From Onthomonas sp964456525 (GTDB taxonomy: Bacteria; Bacillota; Clostridia; Oscillospirales; Oscillospiraceae), in NCBI GenBank assembly GCA_964456525.1, contig CAYWAP010000016.1, forward strand, positions 1-33,124: 33,124 nucleotides of DNA, in the 5' to 3' direction. Position 1 is the first letter of the stretch. Every line of letters begins with the position of its first letter. Below the pieces are notes generated by a model that searched no databases, was not told where the DNA came from, and saw nothing but the letters and a program-made list of their open reading frames with translations. The position numbers and the translations under genes are program-made. Shown piece after piece: positions 14,808 to 21,558 of this stretch.

Positions 14808-16124
14808 ATGAGCAACCGTCCGCTGGCAGATGAAATTCGTCCGGCCACGCTGGATGATGTGGTGGGGCAGGAGCATATTCTGGGAAAAAACGGGGTCCTT
14901 CGCCGCATCATCGAAAGCGGTCAGATTCCCAATATGATTTTTTACGGCCCATCCGGCACCGGCAAGACCACCGTCGCCAACATCATTGCAGGGCGGACGC
15001 AAAAAGCCCTCCATCGCCTGAACGCCACCACAGCCACCATCCAGGACATCCGGGAGGTGATCGCCGATGTGGACACGCTGCTGGCCCCCAACGGCGTCTT
15101 GCTGTATCTGGACGAGATTCAGTACTTCAACAAGAAGCAGCAGCAGTCCCTTCTGGAGTTTATGGAGAACGGCAAGATCACCGTCATCGCCTCCACCACA
15201 GAAAACCCCTATTTCTGTCTGTTTAACGCGGTTCTGTCCCGTTCCACCGTGTTTGAATTTAAGCCGGTGGAGCCGGAAGATGTGGAGCGGGCGGCCCGGC
15301 GGGCCTTCCACATTCTGGAGACGCGCAACGGGAAACCGGCCGTGCTGGAAGAGGGGGTCCTCGCCTGCCTGGCCTCCTCCTGCGGCGGCGATGTGCGCAA
15401 GAGCATCAACGGCGCCGAGCTGCTCTACACCACGGGGGCGGAGCAGGCGGGGAAGATTTACATCTCCCTGGAAGACGCCGCCATGTTGGCCCAAAAGTCC
15501 GCCATGCGTTACGACAAAGACGGGGACAGCCACTATGACATCCTCTCAGCGCTGCAAAAATCCATCCGGGGCAGCGACCCGGACGCCGCGCTGCACTACC
15601 TGGGACGGCTGCTGGAGGCCGGTGATCTGGTCTCTGCCTGCCGCAGAATGATGGTCATCGCCTGTGAAGATGTGGGGCTGGCCTATCCCCAGGCGGTCAC
15701 GATTGTGAAAAGCTGCATTGACGCGGCCAATATGCTCGGTCTGCCCGAGGCCCGAATTCCCCTTGCCGAGGCGGCCATCCTGATGGCCACGGCGCCCAAA
15801 TCCAACTCCGCCATCTGCGGCATTGACGCGGCCATGTCGGATATTCGCCGGGGAAATTACGGCCCCATTCCCGCCCATCTCATGGACTCCCACTATCAGG
15901 GCGCTCAAAAGCTGGGAAGGGGGCTGCGTTATGTCTATCCCCACGATTATCCCAACCACTGGTATCCCCAGCAGTATCTTCCGGACCGAATTGCCAATCA
16001 ACGGTATTACGAATTTGGGGAGAACAAAACGGAGCAGGCTGCCAAAGCCTATTGGAGCCGGGTAAAGGACGAGGCCGGAGAGACGCCGCAGAAGACGCCG
16101 GGTTCCAAAAAAGAGCACTGGTAA
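14808..16124 (+). CDS. rarA: Replication-associated recombination protein A (AAA+ ATPase)
   Basis: This 438-residue AAA+ ATPase of the RarA/MgsA/WRNIP1 family acts at stalled replication forks and blocked replisomes. Walker A is GPSGTGKT (47-54) and Walker B is LYLDEIQ (99-105), followed by FNKKQQ. Sensor 1 is in ASTTENP. The C-terminal part (KSIRGSDPDAALHYLGRL... ASEDVG-like CEDVGLAYPQA, and GLRYVYPHDYPNHW) is the RarA-specific tetramerisation region. The ATG at 14808 lies seven bases after AGGAGG; the ATG at 14802 is too close to that site. It heads a plus-strand run with the DUF951 gene and hisC. Family assignment is firm. Confidence 0.94.
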   Translation: MSNRPLADEIRPATLDDVVGQEHILGKNGVLRRIIESGQIPNMIFYGPSGTGKTTVANIIAGRTQKALHRLNATTATIQDIREVIADVDTLLAPNGVLLYLDEIQYFNKKQQQSLLEFMENGKITVIASTTENPYFCLFNAVLSRSTVFEFKPVEPEDVERAARRAFHILETRNGKPAVLEEGVLACLASSCGGDVRKSINGAELLYTTGAEQAGKIYISLEDAAMLAQKSAMRYDKDGDSHYDILSALQKSIRGSDPDAALHYLGRLLEAGDLVSACRRMMVIACEDVGLAYPQAVTIVKSCIDAANMLGLPEARIPLAEAAILMATAPKSNSAICGIDAAMSDIRRGNYGPIPAHLMDSHYQGAQKLGRGLRYVYPHDYPNHWYPQQYLPDRIANQRYYEFGENKTEQAAKAYWSRVKDEAGETPQKTPGSKKEHW

Positions 16125-16194
16125 CCGGAACACACAGCGGAATCGGACAAAGGGAGCGCGCACATTCGCGCCCGGAAGAGAAAGGGATGATTGG

Positions 16195-16389
16195 ATGAAT
16201 ATACAGGTCGGGGACGTTTTGCAGATGAAGAAAGCCCATCCCTGCGGCTGCAAAGAGTGGAAAGTGCTGCGGATTGGCATGGATTTCCGGCTGCGCTGCC
16301 AGGGATGCGGCCGGGAGATGATGATTCCCCGGAAAAAAGCGGAAAAAAGCGTCCGGAACGTCCTTCCGGCAGAGGAAAAGGAATCATAG
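16195..16389 (+). CDS. DUF951 family small protein
   Basis: This 64-residue basic protein has the DUF951 pattern: a start like NIQVGDVLQMKKAHPCG, then CGCKEWKVLRIG, then LRCQGCGREMMIPR. Four cysteines in two pairs (CGCK and CQGC) look like a possible metal site. It is widespread in Firmicutes and its function is unsettled; several relatives lie near replication or translation genes. AAAGGGATG precedes the ATG at 16195. It starts 70 nt after rarA and ends 37 nt before hisC, so it is probably in the same operon. Confidence 0.9.
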   Translation: MNIQVGDVLQMKKAHPCGCKEWKVLRIGMDFRLRCQGCGREMMIPRKKAEKSVRNVLPAEEKES

Positions 16390-16426
16390 ATTGGACGCGA
16401 CACATGGAAAGAGAGGAGCCGTTAGC

Positions 16427-17491
16427 ATGAAGGAATTTTGGAGCAGCCGAATTCGGGATTTGACCCCTTATACACCGGGGGAACAGCCCCAAACACGGCG
16501 TTTCATGAAGCTGAATACAAACGAAAACCCCTACCCCCCTTCCCCGAAGGCGCTGGAGGCCATCCGGGCCAACGCAAACGAGTCTCTCAAGCTCTACCCG
16601 GACCCCGAGGGCACGCTCCTTCGGGAGGCCGTTGCACAGGTCTACGGCGTTCGGCCCACCCAGGTCTTTGTGGGCAACGGCTCTGATGAGGTGCTGGCCT
16701 TTGCCTTTCAGGCCTTTTACGGGATCGGAGACACCATTGTGTTCCCGGACATCACCTACAGCTTTTATCCGGTGTATGCCAACCTGTTTGGAATCCGCTA
16801 CCGCACCGTTCCGCTGCGGGATGACTTTACGATGCCGGTGGACGCGCTCATCGGCGGAAACGACGGCGTTGTCATCACCAACCCCAATGCGCCCACAGGG
16901 ATTGAGCTGCCGCAGGAGGAACTGCGGAACATCATAGCGGGCAACCCCGATGTGGTTGTCCTGGTGGACGAGGCATACATCGACTTTGGCGGAACCTCCG
17001 CCCTGCCGCTGGTCGAGGAATATCCCAACCTGCTGGTGGTGCAGACCTTGTCCAAGTCCCGGGCGCTGGCCGGTCTGCGCGCCAGCTTCGCCATTGGCAG
17101 CGAGAACCTGATCACCGCCCTGAACTGTGTGAAAAATTCCATCAACTCCTACACACTGGACCGTCTGGCCATTGCAGGCGGCGCTGCCGCGGTGGCCGAT
17201 GTCCCCTATTTCCGGGAGCACTGCGCGATGGTGGCCGCCACACGAGAGCGCGTCTCCAAAGGGTTAAAGGAGTTGGGCTTTACCGTCCTGCCCAGCAAGG
17301 CCAATTTTATCTTCATCTCCCACCCGGCGGTGCCCGCCAGGGCGCTGTTTGCCCAGCTGCGGGAGGCGGGGATTCTGGTTCGTCACTTTGATCTGCCCAG
17401 AATTGACAACTTCCTCCGGGTCTCCATCGGAACGGATCCGGATATGGACACCTTTTTGCGGGTGATAAAAGAGCTGACCGCAAAAGGGTAA
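16427..17491 (+). CDS. hisC: Histidinol-phosphate aminotransferase
   Basis: This 354-residue fold-type I PLP enzyme transfers the amino group between glutamate and imidazole-acetol phosphate in histidine synthesis. Typical landmarks are KLNTNENPYPPSP (28-40), VGNGSDEVL (82-90), TNPNAPTGIELP (151-162), LVDEAYIDF (179-187) and the PLP lysine Lys210 in TLSKSRALAGLR. The ATG at 16427 follows GAGGAG by eight bases. No other his gene is present here, so the enzyme might also serve other amino acids; broad-specificity HisC paralogues exist. A strong terminator follows directly. Confidence 0.92.
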   Translation: MKEFWSSRIRDLTPYTPGEQPQTRRFMKLNTNENPYPPSPKALEAIRANANESLKLYPDPEGTLLREAVAQVYGVRPTQVFVGNGSDEVLAFAFQAFYGIGDTIVFPDITYSFYPVYANLFGIRYRTVPLRDDFTMPVDALIGGNDGVVITNPNAPTGIELPQEELRNIIAGNPDVVVLVDEAYIDFGGTSALPLVEEYPNLLVVQTLSKSRALAGLRASFAIGSENLITALNCVKNSINSYTLDRLAIAGGAAAVADVPYFREHCAMVAATRERVSKGLKELGFTVLPSKANFIFISHPAVPARALFAQLREAGILVRHFDLPRIDNFLRVSIGTDPDMDTFLRVIKELTAKG

Positions 17492-17504
17492 ACCAGCGTG
17501 AACA

Positions 17505-17536
17505 AACGCTCCCGGCTTTTCGGGGGCGTTTTCGTT
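17505..17536 (+). terminator. Terminator of the rarA-hisC operon
   Basis: A 10-bp stem (17505-17514 with 17521-17530, one T-G pair) and a 6-nt loop are followed by TTCGTTTTG. It starts 14 nt after the hisC stop. Confidence 0.85.
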
Positions 17537-17556
17537 TTGATTGGGAGGCGGTCTGT

Positions 17557-17624
17557 GCGATGGCGCGGGACTGGGATAGGCTCAGCGAGCCGTCCGCCGG
17601 AACTTCCACATCTATAACAGCCCG
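17557..17624 (-). pseudogene. Remnant of a CDF cation transporter gene
   Basis: Read on the minus strand this stretch encodes DVEVPADGSLSLSQSRAIAQ, clearly related to DVEFSADGALSLSQSHAIAE in the C-terminal domain of the intact CDF transporter encoded at 19146-20027. The DNA is roughly three-quarters identical to 19222-19290 over about 70 bases, in the same orientation. Sequence on both sides is unrelated: the hisC terminator on one side and AT-rich DNA on the other. It is too short and isolated to be a gene. It marks the left edge of the sigma-factor insert. Confidence 0.72.
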
Positions 17625-17813
17625 GGAGCAACGCTCATATATCATAAAATAACACCATAAGATGAAAGACGGCTGTCTGTTACTCCTTTTTTCGTTGTAG
17701 AAAATCATATCCTGACCAGCTATCATTATTTTTGAAATGAAAGGGAATATTCATCTTAAAATATTGTCTTTATAGATAGAGGCCTCAATATCAATGCAGA
17801 AAGGGGGATGTGA

Positions 17814-18371
17814 ATGGAGGACACACAAATCCTGAATCTATACATGCAGCGGAGTGAACGTGCAATTTCAGAAACAGAAAAGAAGTATGGCCGTTACTGC
17901 TATAAGATTGCAAAGAATATTTTGCAGATCGATGAAGATGCAGAGGAGTGTGTTATGGACACATATCTTCAAGCGTGGACTTCCATCCCACCACAGCACC
18001 CGCAAAGACTTGGTTTGTGGCTTGGCAAAGTGGTTCGGAATGTTGCCATCAACCTCTGGACAAAAAATCACAGGAAAAAGCGTTATACAGGTATGGAAGA
18101 GTTGTTAAGCGAATTGGATGAGTGCATCCCTTCCCCTATAAATGTGGAGCGTGAAATTGAAGAAAAAGAACTAAGCACCATTCTGAATCATTGGCTTGCG
18201 ACACTGAAGCAAGAAGAAAGAAATCTGTTTATTCGCCGCTACTGGAATGGGGAAGCAGTCAAGGTGTTAGCTGCCGAATACGGTGTGACACCGGGAAAGA
18301 TGGCAAAGAATATGTATCGCCTGCGGCAAAACTTAAAGACGGTGCTCGAAAAGGAGGGCTATTCGTTATGA
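17814..18371 (+). CDS. ECF-like sigma-70 family RNA polymerase sigma factor
   Basis: This 185-residue protein has the two-domain plan of small alternative sigma factors. Region 2 is at about 20-85 (CYKIAKNIL, DAEECVMDTYLQAW, LGLWLGKVVRNVAINL), and region 4 is at about 130-180 with the helix-turn-helix VKVLAAEYGVTPGKMAKNMYRLRQNL. It should direct RNA polymerase to a small set of promoters, possibly its own. AAAGGGGGATG precedes the ATG at 17814. Its stop overlaps the next gene's start (ATGA), the usual arrangement for a sigma factor and its membrane-bound controller. Both genes are much richer in A+T than their neighbours, suggesting acquisition by transfer. The 190 bases upstream are AT-rich; I cannot assign a promoter there. 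Confidence 0.85.
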   Translation: MEDTQILNLYMQRSERAISETEKKYGRYCYKIAKNILQIDEDAEECVMDTYLQAWTSIPPQHPQRLGLWLGKVVRNVAINLWTKNHRKKRYTGMEELLSELDECIPSPINVEREIEEKELSTILNHWLATLKQEERNLFIRRYWNGEAVKVLAAEYGVTPGKMAKNMYRLRQNLKTVLEKEGYSL

Positions 18372-19045
18372 GGGAACAAGAAGTGAAGAAGCTATATTAT
18401 GCCATTACGAATATTGACGAAAAATATATTGATGCAGCTGAGAACGTGAAAGTGTCTCCTAAAAAGGTACGGCGTCTCCTGCTCATAGCAGCGTGTTTCA
18501 TAGGGTTGCTTGCTCTATGCGGTTTTGGTTATGCTATCTCCATATATTGGGGAGTGGGTTCCGCAGAAAATATAAGTTTTGATGACCTTACCCAGCCTTT
18601 TGGCACAATCGTAATTGATAACGACACGATTCGTGAAATCGAAGATACCGCATGGGAAAAAAGCGATATTATAGCGGATTATACGAATATTTTTGCTGAT
18701 AATTCGACGTGCTATTCTCTGACAAACGATGATATTCCCTCCTTGTATTTCAGCCCTGCATATATGATTATTTTTGCTCAGGAAGACGAAGCAGGTTGGA
18801 CATTGAAATCGGGAGAAAGTATCGTATTTAACTTGTCACTCAATGAGAAACAGAATATTGAGTTGGAGTTTGGATATGTATTAAATGGAGAATACCGTGA
18901 ATTATCGACAGTAACCGGACATGAGTTCAGCGAAACATTACAATCAGCAGAAGATGGAGATTATTATCTTTGCGTCACCAATAAGTCAAGCGAAAATGCA
19001 GTGATTATTAGCGGTACTATTTCAAAGTCTACTGCCAATCATTAA
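18368..19045 (+). CDS. Single-pass membrane protein, likely anti-sigma factor
   Basis: This 225-residue protein has a short, charged cytosolic N-terminus (about 1-36, beginning MREQEVKKLYYAITNIDEKY), one transmembrane helix (about 37-60, LLLIAACFIGLLALCGFGYA) and an extracytoplasmic domain of about 165 residues with beta-rich character. I do not recognise the outer domain. There is no zinc-binding His-x3-Cys-x2-Cys motif. The ATGA overlap with the sigma gene and the topology suggest it holds or senses for that sigma factor, but this is inference. The ATG at 18368 was chosen because the longer frame would lie wholly inside the sigma gene. Confidence 0.7.
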   Translation: MREQEVKKLYYAITNIDEKYIDAAENVKVSPKKVRRLLLIAACFIGLLALCGFGYAISIYWGVGSAENISFDDLTQPFGTIVIDNDTIREIEDTAWEKSDIIADYTNIFADNSTCYSLTNDDIPSLYFSPAYMIIFAQEDEAGWTLKSGESIVFNLSLNEKQNIELEFGYVLNGEYRELSTVTGHEFSETLQSAEDGDYYLCVTNKSSENAVIISGTISKSTANH

Positions 19046-19048
19046 AAA

Positions 19049-19098
19049 TTGCTATACTTTCACAAATAGCAACCCCAGCCGGGCCGGGGGCGGTTTCG
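19049..19098. other. Convergent intergenic region with hairpins
   Basis: A 7-bp stem TTGCTAT (19049-19055) with ATAGCAA (19066-19072) lies four bases past the anti-sigma stop, without a T-run. On the minus strand, G+C-rich hairpins (GGCGC/GCGCC, and CCCC...GGGG followed by TTGCTATTTG) follow the CDF stop and may end that gene. Termination is likely but weakly supported in both directions. Confidence 0.4.
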
Positions 19099-19145
19099 TT
19101 GAACGGCGCAATACGCGCCGCCGCCCGCCCCTCGGCTTTGCGCGC

Positions 19146-20027
19146 TTATTTGGGGTTGACGTGTACCATGCAGTGCTTCACCTCGGGAAAGCTGGACTCG
19201 ATGGCGTGGTGTACCCGCTCCGCAATGGCGTGGGACTGGGACAGGCTCAGCGCCCCGTCTGCCGAAAATTCCACATCCACATAAATCCGGGGGCCAAAGC
19301 GCCGGGTGTGCAGCAGATCCAGCTGCAAAACGCCGTCCTGCTGGAGGATCACCTGCCGCATTTCCTCTTCCGTGTCGGAGGCGCAGGACTCGTCAACGAG
19401 CTGCCGGACGGCATCCCGGAAAATGTCATAGCTGACTTTCCAGATGAAGCAGCAGATGACCAGGGACGCCGCCGGGTCAAACACCGGATACCCCAACCTG
19501 GCGCCCAGAATGCCCGCCAAGGCGCCGATGGAGGACAGGGCATCCGAGCGATGGTGCCAGGCGTCTGCCATCAGGGAGGTGGAGTTGATTTTCCGAGCGG
19601 CCGTCCGAGTGTAGCGGAACATAACCTCTTTGCTCACGATGGAAAAGATGGCCGCCACCAGCGCCAGCACCCCCGGCGCCTCCAGATCTTCCGGGGAGAG
19701 CAGCTGCTGCACGCCGCTCCAGCCGATGCCGCAGCCGGTCAGGGCCAGAATCACCGCCAGCAGCAGGGCGGTAATGCACTCCAGCCGTTCATGGCCATAT
19801 TGGTGCTCTGCATCCTCCCGCCGGCTGGCCAGCCGGATGCCAATCATAACGACCAGCGTGGAGAGGACATCGCTGGCGGTGTGAACTGCATCGGAAATCA
19901 TCGCGCTGGAATGGGCGAAAATACCGGCCAGCAGCTTGGCCAGAGAGAGCAGGATGTTAAACCAAAGGGTTCTGCGTGAGACCTGCATAGCCAGGCGTTT
20001 GCTGCTTTCTGGGTCATAACGCGTCAT
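19146..20027 (-). CDS. Cation diffusion facilitator family transporter
   Basis: This 293-residue divalent-metal/proton antiporter has six hydrophobic segments and a cytosolic C-terminal ferredoxin-like domain (about 210-293). Metal-site residues pair as His49/Asp53 (SDAVHTASD) in helix 2 and His158/Asp162 (DAWHHRSD) in helix 5. HxxxD in both helices is common in Zn/Cd/Co exporters, but this subfamily also contains Mn/Fe exporters, so the metal is not assigned. The C-terminal domain keeps the motif PEVKHCMVHVNP. The ATG at 20027 follows GGAGGT. A segment of this domain is duplicated in decayed form at 17557-17624. A strong hairpin lies 41 nt upstream of its start. Confidence 0.93.
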   Translation of the reverse strand: MTRYDPESSKRLAMQVSRRTLWFNILLSLAKLLAGIFAHSSAMISDAVHTASDVLSTLVVMIGIRLASRREDAEHQYGHERLECITALLLAVILALTGCGIGWSGVQQLLSPEDLEAPGVLALVAAIFSIVSKEVMFRYTRTAARKINSTSLMADAWHHRSDALSSIGALAGILGARLGYPVFDPAASLVICCFIWKVSYDIFRDAVRQLVDESCASDTEEEMRQVILQQDGVLQLDLLHTRRFGPRIYVDVEFSADGALSLSQSHAIAERVHHAIESSFPEVKHCMVHVNPK

Positions 20028-20067
20028 AAAAGATACCTCCAGTCCGGAAAGAAGCCGGGAATCATAA

Positions 20068-20102
20068 AACCTGTGGAACGGTTTTCATTCGTCCCACAGG
20101 TT
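20068..20102 (-). terminator. Terminator-like hairpin upstream of the CDF gene
   Basis: AACCTGTGG (20068-20076) pairs with CCACAGGTT (20094-20102), with three further pairs (ACG/CGT) after one mismatch. The minus-strand tail is TTTTATGATT. It may end the TVP38 transcript. However, a possible promoter (TTGACT-18 nt-TATCAT near 20150) lies between TVP38 and the hairpin, so it could instead act as a regulated terminator in the CDF leader. Confidence 0.6.
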
Positions 20103-20235
20103 CTCTGCTGCATCATTGCCCGACTATACGTCTGCTCGAATTATAAAAATGATATCATGGAAGAAATTGGTAAGTCAAGCGCAACTTTCTGCCAAAGGCA
20201 CCCGCCCGCTGCTGCCCCACGAAAAAGCAATCCCC

Positions 20236-20937
20236 TTATTTCTTGCTGATCGAGCGGTTACAACGCCGCAGGATGGCCGCTTCCACGCGGTCTCCGTATT
20301 TCATGCCGGCGGCAAAGACCAGCAGCCCGCCGATGACAAACAGCGGAAGGCTCCAGGCCGGCACGGCTGGCAGGCAGGAGCCCAGGGCCGAGGCGGCAAA
20401 CAGCCCCCAGGGACGGGTCAGCAGCACGATGAGGATAAAGCGCTTCAGGGAAATGTCCGTCAGTCCGGCAAAAATGCACAAAAGGTCATCCGGAAAGAAG
20501 GGAAAGAGAAAAGCCAGTACGAGAAAGCTGTCCCGCTTGCGCTCAAACAGCCCGCGGTATTTGGCAGGCAGCTTTTGGGAGGCAAACCGCTCGACCCAGT
20601 TTTTGCCCAGGGCCCGGGCCAGGGAAAAGGAGATGAACGAACCCAAACTCACCGCCAAAAAGGTAATCAGCGCGCCCCGGAAGAAGCCGAAGCACATTCC
20701 CCCCGCCGCCGCCATCAGATTGCTGGGGATGGGGACAACAATCACGCTGGAGAGTTGGAGGAAAAAGAACATCAACTCGGACCAGGGGGCAAAGGACGAC
20801 AGCCACCCTTGCAGCTGATCCAGATCTCCAGCCCGGGAGAGAATATCCGTTTTCCAGAAAAACAGCGACAGTCCACCCAGCAGGACGATGGCTGTGATCA
20901 AAGCAGCGGTCCACTGGAATGTGCACTTTTTGCTCAT
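20236..20937 (-). CDS. TVP38/TMEM64 family membrane protein (VTT domain)
   Basis: This 233-residue membrane protein of the DedA-related VTT (SNARE-associated Golgi protein) family has about six hydrophobic segments. Family landmarks are VVPIPSNLMAAAGGMCFG (about 66-83), the following GALITFLAVSLGSFISF, and FLFPFFPDDLLCIFAGLT (about 143-160). Members are linked to lipid or undecaprenyl-phosphate handling and membrane homeostasis; the exact role of this clade is unknown. The ATG at 20937 has GGAGGT eight bases upstream, and a good promoter lies just beyond. Its neighbours do not suggest a shared pathway. Confidence 0.88.
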   Translation of the reverse strand: MSKKCTFQWTAALITAIVLLGGLSLFFWKTDILSRAGDLDQLQGWLSSFAPWSELMFFFLQLSSVIVVPIPSNLMAAAGGMCFGFFRGALITFLAVSLGSFISFSLARALGKNWVERFASQKLPAKYRGLFERKRDSFLVLAFLFPFFPDDLLCIFAGLTDISLKRFILIVLLTRPWGLFAASALGSCLPAVPAWSLPLFVIGGLLVFAAGMKYGDRVEAAILRRCNRSISKK

Positions 20938-20963
20938 GGGGCGTCACCTCCGATGTTACCCCT

Positions 20964-20991
20964 ATTGTAGCACGTAAAACGAAAAAATCAA
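20964..20991 (-). promoter_or_regulatory. Promoter of the TVP38/TMEM64 gene
   Basis: On the minus strand, TTGATT (20986-20991), a 16-nt spacer and TACAAT (20964-20969). Confidence 0.6.
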
Positions 20992-21110
20992 AACCAACTT
21001 ATAAATTTTTTGTAAATATTATGTAGCGGAGAAAGGAGGGATGGGCGGCGGCCGCCAATGGGTTCTCCCATGTCGGAAAAGGGGGCCTCCCCGCTCCTTT
21101 CTCCAGGCCG

Positions 21111-21284
21111 TTAAAGGCCCATGGTATCGGTCAGTTCCTCCATCACATCGGTGACGGCACGAATGGCCTTGCCTGCGGGGGATTTCTTCATGCAGTGCTT
21201 GCGCTTGGGGGTCATCACCATGCCCATGGCGGCGCCGATGGCAATGCCCATGCCCATACCGCGCAGGAAATTTGTGCTGCTCAT
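21111..21284 (-). CDS. Small Gly/Met-rich protein with one hydrophobic segment
   Basis: This 57-residue protein starts at the ATG at 21284, with GAGGTG six bases upstream; the GTG at 21293 is part of that ribosome site. Residues 6-24 form a glycine- and methionine-rich hydrophobic stretch (FLRGMGMGIAIGAAMGM), followed by a basic segment TPKRKHCMKK and an amphipathic C-terminus (IRAVTDVMEELTDTMGL). The plan resembles YtxH-like small membrane-associated proteins, but I cannot assign a family or function. The good ribosome site supports it as a real gene. Confidence 0.7.
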   Translation of the reverse strand: MSSTNFLRGMGMGIAIGAAMGMVMTPKRKHCMKKSPAGKAIRAVTDVMEELTDTMGL

Positions 21285-21389
21285 TGTATTCACCTCACTT
21301 CAGTCATAGTGTTGCCATGGCGCGAAAAAATACCCGCGAAGGCCCTCAGACAATTTTTTCCAAACCTTTTGGCCCTGTTTGGAACATAC

Positions 21390-21462
21390 CGGCCTCCCCA
21401 AACGGCGGGCATTGCTCCGCGCCATTGGTCACATTTCCGATTTTCAGGCAAGCCCCGAATTA
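21390..21462 (+). repeat. Intergenic repeat, copy B
   Basis: This shares the 18-mer CGCCATTGGTCACATTTC (21420-21437) exactly with copy A (8001-8018), and CGGCCT, GGCGGG and GCAAG blocks in the same order over about 65-70 bases. The GGCGGG...CCGCGCC region can still form a stem with a one-base bulge. It lies just upstream of the pyrC promoter, outside the predicted transcript. Confidence 0.6.
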
Positions 21463-21477
21463 TTTACAGGAAATTCA

Positions 21478-21506
21478 TTGCTATTAGGGGGGCATTTCGC
21501 TATAAT
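21478..21506 (+). promoter_or_regulatory. Promoter of the pyrCFKD operon
   Basis: TTGCTA (21478-21483), a 17-nt spacer and TATAAT (21501-21506). The leader before pyrC would be only about 45 nt, leaving no room for a PyrR-type attenuator. Confidence 0.72.
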
Positions 21507-21527
21507 TACTTTAAGTTAGGAAAGTAA
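21506..21527. promoter_or_regulatory. Inverted repeat at the pyr transcription start
   Basis: TTACTTT (21506-21512) and AAAGTAA (21521-21527) form a perfect 7-bp inverted repeat with an 8-nt centre. It begins on the last base of the -10 box and spans the expected start of transcription, a typical operator position. The regulator is unknown. It could also fold at the 5' end of the mRNA. Confidence 0.45.
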
Positions 21528-21558
21528 ATCCCATGAAACTGGAGGAAGGAAATTCTCT

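Noticed and set aside
17313..17726. 137-codon minus-strand frame covering the CDF remnant
   Set aside because: Only about 25 residues resemble the CDF C-terminal domain; the rest is antisense to hisC or unrelated. It was recorded as a pseudogene fragment instead of a gene.
20040..20150. NiCo (czcD) riboswitch upstream of the CDF gene
   Set aside because: Short pieces such as GAGCAG, CGGGC and GTGGGAC resemble the motif, but the stretch is too short for the four-helix junction and GTGGGAC is part of the terminator-like stem.
21507..21558. PyrR-dependent attenuator before pyrC
   Set aside because: The leader is about 45 nt and shows neither the PyrR binding loop nor a terminator/antiterminator pair.
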